Source of the DNA: Streptomyces xanthophaeus
GTDB taxonomy: Bacteria; Actinomycetota; Actinomycetes; Streptomycetales; Streptomycetaceae
Length of the DNA: 64,000 nucleotides
Reading direction: 5' to 3'
Assembly (NCBI RefSeq): GCF_000725805.1
Contig: NZ_JOFT01000012.1
Location: 1-64,000, forward strand
Every line of letters starts with the position of its first letter. Within the stretch, counting starts at the first letter, position 1. The translations under genes were made by a program, and so were the position numbers. Below, one piece after another: positions 18,737 to 27,170 of the stretch. The notes under the pieces are model-generated. The model was not told where the DNA came from, searched no databases, and worked only from the letters and a program-made list of their open reading frames with translations.

Positions 18737-19189
18737 CGGGTTCCCCGTCCAGAGAGCTGTTCCCGGCGTACCGGGGTGCGGGCCGCGAGGCTAGCGAGCG
18801 GGGACGCCCCCGACAAGCCGCCCGGCCGGGGGAGCGAAAGCCATGGCGTACCCCTGCATTTCCCGGACTCTGCGGACCATCCGGGCGCCGGGATGTATCG
18901 TCACGGCCAGGGCCTCGCCGCAACCCCCGTCGGCGAGGCCCTGCCCCTCCCCGCCGGACCCCGCGGCCGTGCTCCGTCGTACCTCGCGGCCGTGCTCCCG
19001 ACCGGCCTTCCGCGGCGTTCTCCCCGCCGTTCTCCCCACCGCCTCCCCGCCGTTTCTCCTCGCTCACCGCCCGGCCCCGTACGCGGGCAGTGACGGGCCC
19101 CGGCCGGGACCGGAACGGACTGCGCCGCGGGCCGACGGTATTGGGCCACGGGCCTTGTGCGGCGGCCTCCAGGCGGGCAGTCTCGGGGC
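18737..19189. other. 453-nt intergenic region, no supported gene
   Basis: This stretch separates the divergent Gfo/Idh and luciferase-domain genes. Open frames exist on both strands but are Pro/Arg/Ser-rich and low in complexity (for example repeated CCGCC/TCTCCCC at 19015-19060), so I do not call a gene. It should hold promoters for both flanking genes, yet no convincing hexamer or operator stands out. Confidence 0.6.
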
Positions 19190-19594
19190 ATGAACACAGC
19201 TAGGCACGCCAGTGAACAGCTGATGGGCTGGCCCGCGCTCAGCGAGGGCCACCCGGCTTGTGGCGTCGGACTCGGGCTGAACGCCGGTCCGCAGGAGATC
19301 GTCCACTTCCACGGCGCGCACGAAGCCGACGTCCACCTCACCCGTTCCATGATCACGAAGCTCCGGCCGGCCCTCGCCGGCTCCACCGCGATCCGGCTGT
19401 CCGCCGGATCCGACTGGGTGACGGTGCGTCTGGACACGAGCTCCGACGTCGACCTGCTGGCCACCCTCGTCAGTGCCGCGCTCCAGGCGGCGACCCGTAC
19501 ACCGGTCGACGTGGCCGACGGGGCCCGGCGGCCTGATCCCTGTACGCACCACGGGAGTCGGGTCGCCATCGTCGCGGGCCTCGCCTGCGCCTGA
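19190..19594 (+). CDS. Luciferase-domain (DUF5519-like) small protein
   Basis: 134-residue protein with the pattern of short streptomycete luciferase-domain proteins (PF17648 type): LMGWPALSEGHPACGVGLGLN, EIVHFHGAHEADVHLT, IRLSAGSDWVTVRLD and SDVDLLATLVSAALQA. Despite the name, no luciferase activity is implied. No signal peptide is present, so it is cytoplasmic. ATG 19190 gives a start consistent with homologues. It is convergent with the HAD gene and appears monocistronic. Confidence 0.78.
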   Translation: MNTARHASEQLMGWPALSEGHPACGVGLGLNAGPQEIVHFHGAHEADVHLTRSMITKLRPALAGSTAIRLSAGSDWVTVRLDTSSDVDLLATLVSAALQAATRTPVDVADGARRPDPCTHHGSRVAIVAGLACA

Positions 19595-19619
19595 TCGGGT
19601 CGCAGCTCCTGATCCGGCC

Positions 19620-20276
19620 TCAGCCCCCGGACGCGAAGGCCAGGATCTCGGGGGCCGCTTCGCGCAGGGTCCCGAAGTGGCGGTGGACGCCCTCCACCGC
19701 CACGGGCGCGTTGACGCCCCATACGGTCATCCCGGCGCGCAGTCCGGACCGTACGCCCGAGGGCGCGTCCTCGACGACCAGGCAGTCCCGCGGCGCGGCG
19801 CCCAGCCGGGCGGCGGCCAGCAGGTAGGGGACGGGGGAGGGCTTGCCCTCCTCGACGCCGGCGGCGTCGACGAGCACCTCGGGCACCGGCAGGCCGGTCC
19901 GCGCGAAACGTCCGCGCACCCGGTGCCCGTAGTTGGAGGTGACCAGCGCCCACGTGCCCGGGGGCAGGGCGGCGAGCAGGCCGCGCGCGCCGCCGAAGGC
20001 CGCGTAGGTGCCGGAACGGACGTCCTCGTCCTCCAGCTCGTGCAGGGCGGCCAGACACTCCTGCGGGTCCCGGCCCGGCAGGACCTCGGCGAAGGTCTCC
20101 AGCGGCCGTGTCCGCAGGGCCACCCGGTACACCTCGTCCGGGTCCAGGCCGTGCCGCAGCGCCCACGTCGCCCAGACCCGGCGCTGGTTGGCGAGTGCGT
20201 CGATCAGGGTGCCGTCGACGTCGAAGAGGACGAACCGGGAGGGCGCGGGCCGGGGCGGGGCGCTTGCATCGTTCAT
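19620..20276 (-). CDS. HAD family hydrolase (sugar-phosphatase type)
   Basis: 218-residue HAD phosphatase with an alpha-helical cap. Motif I is FDVDGTLID (nucleophile and acid Asp near 19 and 21), motif II VTSN, motif III Lys in EEGKPSPVPY, and motif IV VVEDAPSG. This matches sugar-phosphate or glycerol-phosphate phosphatases. ATG 20276 lies 37 nt after the MarR stop on the same strand, so the two may be cotranscribed. The substrate is unknown. Confidence 0.88.
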   Translation of the reverse strand: MNDASAPPRPAPSRFVLFDVDGTLIDALANQRRVWATWALRHGLDPDEVYRVALRTRPLETFAEVLPGRDPQECLAALHELEDEDVRSGTYAAFGGARGLLAALPPGTWALVTSNYGHRVRGRFARTGLPVPEVLVDAAGVEEGKPSPVPYLLAAARLGAAPRDCLVVEDAPSGVRSGLRAGMTVWGVNAPVAVEGVHRHFGTLREAAPEILAFASGG

Positions 20277-20313
20277 GCCTCGATCCTGCCAGCAGGCCCT
20301 CCCGGCGCCGGAG

Positions 20314-20772
20314 TCAGGTGCCCTGGCGCTTGAGCTTGGCCCACACCGTTTCCAGGGCCTGGATGTCCGCGTCGTCCAGCCGGTCGTCGAAGACCTCCCG
20401 CAGCGTCTCGCGGCGAGTGGCGTCGGCCTCCGCGAAGGCCTGCCGGCCCGCGGCGGTCAGGGCGACGCACACGGAGCGGGCGTCGGTGGGGGAGGGGGCG
20501 CGCACGACCAGCCCGCGGGCCTGCAGCGAGTCGATCACGCGGGAGACCTGGCTCCGGCTCAGCAGCGTCCTGGCCCCGAGGTCGGAGGCGGCGACCGGTG
20601 CGCTCTGGCCGTGGAGCCAGAGCATCACCTCGAACCAGGACAGGGGCAGGCCGTGGGCCCGGGTGAGGGCTTGGTCCACCCGGGTGGCGAGGGTGGTCCC
20701 CGCCCAGATCAGGCCGTAGAAGGCGTGATCCCGGGAGCTGAGGGTGCCCAGGGTGAGGTCGGTGCGCGCCAT
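20314..20772 (-). CDS. MarR family transcriptional regulator
   Basis: 152-residue winged-HTH regulator. The recognition region reads VAASDLGARTLLSRSQVSRVIDSLQARGLVVRAPSPTDARS, with the typical wing DxRSVCVALTAAG. It diverges from an SDR gene across an 84-nt gap containing two palindromes, the classic MarR arrangement, so it should repress itself and the SDR gene. Confidence 0.92.
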   Translation of the reverse strand: MARTDLTLGTLSSRDHAFYGLIWAGTTLATRVDQALTRAHGLPLSWFEVMLWLHGQSAPVAASDLGARTLLSRSQVSRVIDSLQARGLVVRAPSPTDARSVCVALTAAGRQAFAEADATRRETLREVFDDRLDDADIQALETVWAKLKRQGT

Positions 20773-20790
20773 GCGGGCAGCCTAGCTGTT

Positions 20791-20831
20791 TGCGTGTGCA
20801 CGCACATAACTATATTGTGTGTGCACACACA
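20791..20831. promoter_or_regulatory. Paired MarR operators in divergent promoter
   Basis: Two related inverted repeats: TGCGTGTGCACGCA (20791-20804, arms TGCGTG/CACGCA) and the perfect 16-bp palindrome TGTGTGTGCACACACA (20816-20831), whose centres are about 25 bp apart. A TATATT hexamer lies between them. The position between divergent MarR and SDR start codons supports binding by the adjacent regulator. Confidence 0.75.
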
Positions 20832-20856
20832 TAAAATCCGCTCGTCTGGAGACCCC

Positions 20857-21708
20857 GTGAGCACGCACACCCCCAAGACCGTCCTGATCACCGGCACCTC
20901 CTCCGGCATCGGCCTGGCCGCCGCCGTGGCGGCGGCCGCGGCCGGCTGGCAGGTGGTCGCCACCATGCGCGACACCGCCAAGGCGGGCCCGCTGCGGCGC
21001 GCGGCCGCCGAGGCCGGGGTCGCCGACCGTGTCGCGGTCAAGCGCCTGGACGTGGTCGACCACGACTCCGTCGCGGTCTGCCTGGAGGAGGTGCTCGCCG
21101 AGTACGGGCGCCTGGACGCGGTGGTGAACAACGCGGGCGCGGGGCGGGTCGGCACCATCGAGCAGAGCAGCATCGACGACGTCCGCGCCACGATGGAGGT
21201 GAACTTCTTCGGCGTCGTCGAGCTCACCCGGGCCGCCATGCCCCACCTGCGGGCCTCGCGGGGCCGCGTGATCACGGTCACCAGCGTCGGTGGCGTGATC
21301 GGCCAGCCCTTCAACGAGGCCTACTGCGCGGCCAAGTTCGCGGTCGAGGGGTTCATGGAGTCGCTGGCCCCGGTCGCCGCGAGCGTCGGCGTCGACGTGA
21401 GCGTGGTGGAACCGGGCGCGGTGGCCAGCGAGTTCGTCGCCAGCGTGGGCGTGGACAGGGCCGCGATGCTGGCTGCGGCGGGCCCGTACGCCCCTGCCCT
21501 CCAGGCGTACGTCGACCGCGTGACCAAGACCTTCACCGAGGCCCAGACCCCGGACGAGGCGGCGGCGCCGGTCGTCGAGGCCCTGACCGCCGAGCGGCCC
21601 GCCTTCCGCGTGCAGACCTCCGACTGGGCCCGCGCATTCGTCGGGACCAAGCTGACCGACCTGGACGGTTCCGCGGTCCAGGGCCTCACCGGCGACTGGG
21701 TCCGCTGA
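20857..21708 (+). CDS. SDR family oxidoreductase
   Basis: 283-residue classical short-chain dehydrogenase/reductase. The cofactor motif is TGTSSGIG (residues 11-18), followed by NNAGAG, Ser in VTSVGGV, and the catalytic YCAAK. It starts at GTG 20857, 26 nt past the palindromic operator, and is likely derepressed when the divergent MarR protein binds a small phenolic or other ligand. The substrate cannot be predicted. Confidence 0.9.
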   Translation: MSTHTPKTVLITGTSSGIGLAAAVAAAAAGWQVVATMRDTAKAGPLRRAAAEAGVADRVAVKRLDVVDHDSVAVCLEEVLAEYGRLDAVVNNAGAGRVGTIEQSSIDDVRATMEVNFFGVVELTRAAMPHLRASRGRVITVTSVGGVIGQPFNEAYCAAKFAVEGFMESLAPVAASVGVDVSVVEPGAVASEFVASVGVDRAAMLAAAGPYAPALQAYVDRVTKTFTEAQTPDEAAAPVVEALTAERPAFRVQTSDWARAFVGTKLTDLDGSAVQGLTGDWVR

Positions 21709-21835
21709 CGGGCCTCTCCGCCCGCGCCTCCCCGTCCGGGCCCGCGCCCCCGGTCCCCACCGGCTGCCCTCCCGTACGCGCGGCGCGACAATGGGGTGAG
21801 GATGCGCCCGCCGGTGTGGAGAGGCGGTCGGTGAG

Positions 21836-22576
21836 GTGGCGTACGTAGCGGTGACCGCCCTGAGTCACGTCGGGCTGGTGCGCGAGCACAACGAGGACAG
21901 CCTCGCGGTCGGCCCGTGGACGCTGTGCGCGACCGTGACCCAGAACCCGCAGACCCTCGTGTTCCCCCTCGGCAGACCGCTCGTCGTCGCCGTCGCCGAC
22001 GGGCTCGGCGGGCAGCCGGGCGGCGAGGTGGCCAGTGCGCTCGTCGTCCGCCGGCTCTCCTCCCTCGGCCCGGCCCTGGACGCAGCGGAGCCCCTCGGTG
22101 ACGCGCTGGACGCGTGCAACCGCGAGGTGTACGCGGCCGCCGACGGCAGGCCGGACCTGGCGACCATGGGGACCACCGTCGCGGGCCTGCTCGTCCTGGC
22201 GGACTCCCTGCTGGCCTTCAACGTCGGCGACAGCAAGGTGTACGAGGTGACGCCGGACGGCCTGCGCCAGATGAGCGTGGACGACAGCCCGCCGCCGGAG
22301 CCGGGACGGCGCACCACCTCCGCCGTCACCCAGACCCTCGGCGGCACCCGGGGTTTCAGCCCCGTCTCGCCCCATCTGACCACCCGCGCGGTGTCCGCCG
22401 GGAAGCGCTACCTCGTGTGCAGCGACGGGCTGACCGATCCCGTACCCGACGAGACCCTCGGCGACCTGCTGCAGACGTACGACGACGGCAAGGCCGCCTT
22501 CGAGCTGTGGAAGGCCGCCATCGAGGCGGGCGGCCCCGACAACATCACGCTGGCGCTGGTGCGGATCGGCGCATAG
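21836..22576 (+). CDS. PP2C-type Ser/Thr protein phosphatase
   Basis: 246-residue metal-dependent protein phosphatase. Motifs include REHNEDSLAV at the N-terminus, VADGLGGQPGGEVAS, MGTTVAGLLV, VGDSKVYEV, SDGLTDPV and GGPDNITLALV, covering the metal-binding Asp set. It is cytoplasmic, with no transmembrane segment. GTG 21836 was chosen as the start just before the conserved region. The next gene follows after 17 nt, so the phosphatase and the SUKH-like protein are probably cotranscribed. Confidence 0.9.
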   Translation: MAYVAVTALSHVGLVREHNEDSLAVGPWTLCATVTQNPQTLVFPLGRPLVVAVADGLGGQPGGEVASALVVRRLSSLGPALDAAEPLGDALDACNREVYAAADGRPDLATMGTTVAGLLVLADSLLAFNVGDSKVYEVTPDGLRQMSVDDSPPPEPGRRTTSAVTQTLGGTRGFSPVSPHLTTRAVSAGKRYLVCSDGLTDPVPDETLGDLLQTYDDGKAAFELWKAAIEAGGPDNITLALVRIGA

Positions 22577-22593
22577 ACCCTGACCATGGGGTC

Positions 22594-23121
22594 ATGCACG
22601 ACGCGCCCCGCCCCGCCGCCCTCACGGCCGCTTCCCTCGCCGCCTGGCGCGACGAGGTGTCGACCGCCCTCTCCGCCCTGACCTGCGGATTCGAGGAGAA
22701 GTACGGTTACGCTCCGGGGGAGAACGAGATCCACCCCGCGACGGCGGACGACCGGGCGGCCGCGGAGCGGCTCGCCGCGGAACCTGCGGCCTTCGCCGAC
22801 CTCGCGCTGTACTACGGCGCGATCGGCGCCGTGGACATGAGCGACGTCGGCAACGGCTACTTCCTGCACGGCGGGGCCGAGGCGCTGACGGAACGCACGG
22901 CCCTGCCGGAGGCGGGCCGGTCCGTGCCCGCCGTGCTGATCGGCTCCGACGGCGGCGGGATCCGGTTCGCGGTCGCAGCGGACGGCGCCGTGTGGCGCTC
23001 CAGGACCGCCTCCGACGAGGGCGGCTTCGACCGGATCGCAGCCGGCCTCCCCGAGTTCCTCGACCTCCTGCGGCGTTCCGTCCACCGCTTCAACCGGACC
23101 GGAGAGCCCGGCTTCGTGTAG
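22594..23121 (+). CDS. SMI1/KNR4 (SUKH)-like protein
   Basis: 175-residue cytoplasmic protein. The C-terminal half resembles SUKH/SMI1-KNR4 domains: VLIGSDGGGIRFAVAADGAVWRS, then a Phe/Leu-rich helix GFDRIAAGLPEFLDLLRR. Members serve as immunity proteins or general interaction modules; no toxin gene is adjacent. It follows the PP2C gene closely. The family call is from pattern only and could be a related DUF. Confidence 0.6.
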   Translation: MHDAPRPAALTAASLAAWRDEVSTALSALTCGFEEKYGYAPGENEIHPATADDRAAAERLAAEPAAFADLALYYGAIGAVDMSDVGNGYFLHGGAEALTERTALPEAGRSVPAVLIGSDGGGIRFAVAADGAVWRSRTASDEGGFDRIAAGLPEFLDLLRRSVHRFNRTGEPGFV

Positions 23122-23198
23122 GCCCGGGCAGGCCGCGGCCCGGCCGCGCCCGGCCCCCCTCCGGCCGCAAGTCCTGCGCACTTCCTCCCCCTTGGCGT

Positions 23199-23229
23199 TT
23201 GACAGGTCCCTTCGGGCATGCCCTACAGT
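23199..23229 (+). promoter_or_regulatory. Sigma-70 type promoter before MFS gene
   Basis: TTGACA (23199-23204) and TACAGT (23224-23229) are separated by 19 nt in an AT-richer stretch. Two direct CGTTCAA repeats at 23245 and 23263 lie just downstream and could be the operator of the TetR regulator encoded after the transporter. Confidence 0.55.
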
Positions 23230-23300
23230 AGAAAATGTAACACTCGTTCAATGTCTTGCGATCGTTCAAATTGTTTCGGACCGAACGGAAGGGCCCCGAC

Positions 23301-24572
23301 GTGGCCAACGTCTACCGAGAGCTGTTCCGCGCACCCGGATCCGTGGCCTTCTCGGCCGCCGGGTTCGTGGGACGCATGCCGATCTCCATGACCGCGATCG
23401 GCATCATCACGATGCTCAGTCAGATGCGGGGCGAGTACGGGCTCGCCGGAGCCGTGTCCGCCACCTTCACGCTCTCCACGGCCTTCTTCGGGCCGCAGAT
23501 CTCACGGATCGTCGACCGGAAGGGCCAGGGCAGGGTGCTGCTCCCGGCCACCGGGGTCAGCGTCGCGTCCATGGGCGTCCTGTTGCTCTGCGCGCGCTAC
23601 GACGCCCCGGTGTGGACCCTGTTCGTCTTCGCCGTGCTCGCCGGAACCCTGCCCAACATGGCCGCGATGGTGCGCGCCCGCTGGACCCACGTGTACCGGG
23701 ACTCCCCGCGCCTGCACACCGCCTTCTCGCTGGAATCGGTCGTCGACGAGCTGACCTTCGTCGTCGGTCCCGCGCTGTCGGTGGCCCTGTCCACGGCGCT
23801 GTTCCCCGAGGCCGGACCGCTGGTCGCCGTCGTGCTGCTGGCCGTGGGCGTCCTGCTGTTCGTACCGCAGAAGCGCACCGAACCGCCCGTGCACACCGCC
23901 GGTGACGCCGCCGCGGCCGGCGGTTCCGCCATCCGCAACGGCTCCGTACGCATCCTCGCGCTGCTGCTCGTGGCGGGCGGGGCCATCGTGGGGACCGTGG
24001 ACGTGGTCAGCGTCGCCTTCGCCGAGGAGCGCGGCGCGCCGTCGAGCGCGGGCATCGTGCTGTCCGTCTACGCCGTCGGCTCGGCCCTCGCCGGACTGGT
24101 CTTCGGCGCCCTCGACACCAAGGTGCCGCTGCCCAGGCTGCTCCTCATCGGGGCCGCGGGCACGGCGCTGACGACCCTGCCGCTGCTCCTCGTCGGCAAC
24201 ATCGCGACGCTCGCCGTCGCCGTCTTCTTCTCCGGCATCTTCTTCGCCCCCACCATGATCGTCGTCATGGGCATGGTCGAGAAGAGCGTGCCGCCCGCGC
24301 AGCTCACCGAGGGCATGACCTGGGCCATCACGGGCCTGAGCGTGGGCGTGGCCCTCGGCGCCGCCGTCTCCGGGAACATGGTGGACGCGTACGGCCCGCG
24401 CGGCGGCTTCTTCGTCGCCATCGCCGCCGGCGCCGCCGCCCTGCTGCTGGCCCTGTCCGCCCGCGGTCCGCTGACCCGGCGGCTGGCCGCCCGCCAGGCG
24501 GAGGCCGGAGCCGAGCCGGCCGGGAGGGCGGGCGGCGCCGCGAGTGCCGAGGCTGCCGAGGTGCGTTCGTGA
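23301..24572 (+). CDS. MFS transporter
   Basis: 423-residue integral membrane protein with about twelve hydrophobic segments in two halves, split by a polar loop near residue 200 (QKRTEPPVHTAG). RIVDRKGQGRVLLP fits the MFS loop 2-3 signature. GTG 23301 is preceded by GGAAGG; upstream codons of the open frame read through promoter sequence. It overlaps the downstream TetR open frame, indicating a transporter/regulator pair, probably for drug or metabolite export. The substrate is unknown. Confidence 0.87.
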   Translation: MANVYRELFRAPGSVAFSAAGFVGRMPISMTAIGIITMLSQMRGEYGLAGAVSATFTLSTAFFGPQISRIVDRKGQGRVLLPATGVSVASMGVLLLCARYDAPVWTLFVFAVLAGTLPNMAAMVRARWTHVYRDSPRLHTAFSLESVVDELTFVVGPALSVALSTALFPEAGPLVAVVLLAVGVLLFVPQKRTEPPVHTAGDAAAAGGSAIRNGSVRILALLLVAGGAIVGTVDVVSVAFAEERGAPSSAGIVLSVYAVGSALAGLVFGALDTKVPLPRLLLIGAAGTALTTLPLLLVGNIATLAVAVFFSGIFFAPTMIVVMGMVEKSVPPAQLTEGMTWAITGLSVGVALGAAVSGNMVDAYGPRGGFFVAIAAGAAALLLALSARGPLTRRLAARQAEAGAEPAGRAGGAASAEAAEVRS

Positions 24573-24625
24573 CCGGCGGGTATGGTCTGGAGCGGACGAT
24601 ATCCGGACCCAGGGCGGGAGCGACG

Positions 24626-25195
24626 GTGGGCGAGACGGTGGGTGAGCCGACCACGGACGGCCGCCGCCTCAAGGGCGAGCGCCGCAAGCGGGAACTGATC
24701 GACGCCACCGTGCAGGTCGTCGCCCGCGAGGGCGTGGCCGGGGTGAGCCACCGGGCCGTCGCCCGCGAGGCCGGCCAGCCGCCGACCGCCGCCGCGTACT
24801 ACTTCAAGAGCATCGACGACCTGCTCACCGCCGCCCTCACCCGCTGCATGGCCCAGGACGCCGAACGGATGCGCGCGCTGACCGGCGGCACCGACGGCGG
24901 CCCCGGCGGCCTGCGGGCGCTCGCCGAGCTGATGTCGGCCGTGGTCGCGCGGCCGGACCACCTGCTCGCCGAGTACGAGCTGTACCTCCTCGCCGCCCGC
25001 CGCCCGGAGCTGCGCGGGCCGACCCAGGACTGGCTGGAGGCGATCGCCGAGTTCGGGCGATGTTATACGGACGACCCGGTCCGCCTGCGGATCCTGAGCG
25101 GCGTCATGGACGGCCTGCTGATGCAGGCGCTGCTGACCGACACCCCGCCCACGGCGGACGAGTTCGAAGCGGTCCTGCGGGCCGTCCTGCTCTGA
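24626..25195 (+). CDS. TetR family transcriptional regulator
   Basis: About 189 residues with an N-terminal TetR HTH (KRELIDATVQVVAREGVAGVSHRAVAREAGQPPTAAAYYFKSIDDLL). I prefer GTG 24626 with GGGAG five bases upstream. GTG 24569, overlapping the MFS stop as GTGA, would add 19 residues and is also possible. It probably controls the preceding transporter. Confidence 0.87.
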   Translation: MGETVGEPTTDGRRLKGERRKRELIDATVQVVAREGVAGVSHRAVAREAGQPPTAAAYYFKSIDDLLTAALTRCMAQDAERMRALTGGTDGGPGGLRALAELMSAVVARPDHLLAEYELYLLAARRPELRGPTQDWLEAIAEFGRCYTDDPVRLRILSGVMDGLLMQALLTDTPPTADEFEAVLRAVLL

Positions 25196-25449
25196 CGCCG
25201 CTGCCGCGGCGGTGACGGCGGCGCCCCCGCACGGCCCCGGCGCCGCGGTGCGCCCGGCAGCGCCGTGCCCACCGGACCGGACCCTTCCGTAGTCGGCCGC
25301 ACCCGTGCACCGTCCCGGCCGTGCCGTCCTGCGGCGCCGCACCGCACCGCCGCGCCCCGGTGGCCGGTCCCCGCCCATCGACCCCTTTTCCCCCTGCGTC
25401 CTTCGTCGCGTTTTTGTACCATTACGCAAGGTCAAGTAAGGAGCAAGTC

Positions 25450-27156
25450 TTGTTAACGGAGCTTACGCAGCGGCATCTCCCGTTGATTTCACGGGCACAT
25501 GAGGTCCTGCGCAGCCGCGAGCACTGGTCCCCCTACCCCGAAGACCCGGACGCGTACGGGGAGAAGGGTCCCGCCGAGGGCGAAGCGGCCTTCCGCGAAC
25601 TGCTCGGCCGGCCCTTCCCCCTCGACCAGCCCGGCCGGGACGGGACCGTGGGCCCCGCCCCCGAAGAGGGCGGCGAGCACTCCCCGTACGGCTTCCCGCT
25701 CGGCATCTCCTACCCCCACAGCGACCCCGCCGCCCTGATCTCCGCGATGCGCGCGGCCATGCCGGCGTGGCGCTCGGCCGGCCCCGACGCCCGGGCTGCC
25801 GTGTGCGCGGAGATCCTCGCCCGGCTGGCCGACCGCCCCCACGAACTGGCCCAGGCCGCCATGCACACCAGCGGCCACAACCCCGTGATGGCCTTCCACG
25901 CGGGCGCCGTCCACGCACTGGACCGCGGACTGGAAGCCGTTGCGCAGGCCCACGCCGAACAGACCCGGATGCCCGCCGCCCTGACCTGGCGCAAACCCCT
26001 GGCCGATGGCCGGATCTTCGCGCTCGACAAGTCGTTTTCCGCCGTTCCGCGCGGCATCTCCCTGCTGGTGGCCGGCTCCGTCTTCCCCACCTGGAACGGA
26101 TACCCGGGCCTCTTCGCCTCCCTGGCCACCGGCAACCCCGTCCTGGTCAAACCGCACCCGCGCGCCGTCCTCCCGCTGGCCCTGACCGTCCGCACCGCCC
26201 GCGAGGTGCTGCACGAGGCGGGCTTCTCCCCGGACCTGATCGCCCTCGTCCCCGAACGCCCCGGCGAAGCGCTGGCGAAGCGCCTCGCGGTGCACCCCGA
26301 GGTCGCCATCGTCGACTACGCCGGCACGACCGCCTTCGGCGGCTGGCTGACCGTCAACGCCACCCAGGCACAGGTGTACACGAGCGTCTCGGCCGTCAAC
26401 TCCGTCCTCGTGGAGTCCACCCCGAGCTACCGCGACATGCTCGACAACCTGGCCTTCAGCCTCGCCCTCTACAGCGGACAGCTGTGCACCAGCCCGCAGA
26501 ACGTCCTGGTGCCCCGCGGGGGCATCGCCACCGACGAGGGCCACAAGACCTTCGCCGAAGTCCTCTCCGACCTCGGTACGGCCCTGGACCGGCTGCTGGC
26601 CGACGACGCCGGGGCGGCCGCCGTGCTCGGCGCCCTCTACGCCCCCTGCGTGCTCGAACGCGTGGAACGGGCCGACTCCGGCCGGCTGGGCCACGTCGCC
26701 CACCACACCCGCACCGTGCTCCACCCCGACTTCCCCGACGCGGTCGTGCGCACCCCCGTACTCGTGCAGCTCGACGCCGCCCGCGACCGCGACCGGGTCA
26801 CCCTCGCCGCCGAATGGCCCGGCCCCGTCGTCCTCGTCGCCGCCGTGGACTCCGCCCGTGACGGGATCGCCCTGATCGCCCGTACCGTCCGCCGCAGCGG
26901 AGCCCTCTCCGTCGGCGCGTACACCGCCTCCCGGGAGGTCGAACGGGCCCTGGAGGACGCCTGCGCCGAGAGCGGGGTCATGCTCTCGCTCAACCTCACC
27001 GGCGACTGGTACCTGAGCCAGTCGGCCGTCTACTCGGACCTGCACGGCACCGGCCTCAACCCGGCCGGAAACGCCACCTACTGCGACGCCGCCTTCGTCG
27101 CGAACCGCTTCCGCACCGTCGCCGTGCGCCGCAAGGCCGCCGACGGCTTCATGTGA
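25450..27156 (+). CDS. paaN: Phenylacetic acid degradation protein PaaN
   Basis: 568-residue protein of the aldehyde-dehydrogenase superfamily, PaaN type. It shows HTSGHNPVMAFHAGAVHALDRGLEA, LVAGSVFPTWNGYPGLFASLATGNPVLVKPHP, and the catalytic-Cys segment SGQLCTSPQN (Cys346). PaaN relatives are linked to phenylacetate ring-cleavage metabolism as semialdehyde oxidising enzymes. No other paa genes are in the window, so this copy may serve another aldehyde. The start is the rare TTG at 25450, supported by AAGGAG at 25438-25443. It forms an operon with the LuxR-type gene 14 nt downstream. Confidence 0.85.
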   Translation: MLTELTQRHLPLISRAHEVLRSREHWSPYPEDPDAYGEKGPAEGEAAFRELLGRPFPLDQPGRDGTVGPAPEEGGEHSPYGFPLGISYPHSDPAALISAMRAAMPAWRSAGPDARAAVCAEILARLADRPHELAQAAMHTSGHNPVMAFHAGAVHALDRGLEAVAQAHAEQTRMPAALTWRKPLADGRIFALDKSFSAVPRGISLLVAGSVFPTWNGYPGLFASLATGNPVLVKPHPRAVLPLALTVRTAREVLHEAGFSPDLIALVPERPGEALAKRLAVHPEVAIVDYAGTTAFGGWLTVNATQAQVYTSVSAVNSVLVESTPSYRDMLDNLAFSLALYSGQLCTSPQNVLVPRGGIATDEGHKTFAEVLSDLGTALDRLLADDAGAAAVLGALYAPCVLERVERADSGRLGHVAHHTRTVLHPDFPDAVVRTPVLVQLDAARDRDRVTLAAEWPGPVVLVAAVDSARDGIALIARTVRRSGALSVGAYTASREVERALEDACAESGVMLSLNLTGDWYLSQSAVYSDLHGTGLNPAGNATYCDAAFVANRFRTVAVRRKAADGFM

Positions 27157-27170
27157 CCCGGAGGTCGTCC

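Noticed and set aside
18842..19193. Plus-strand 116-residue frame upstream of the luciferase-domain gene
   Set aside because: Pro/Arg/Ser-rich low-complexity translation that runs into the next gene in another frame; no ribosome site.
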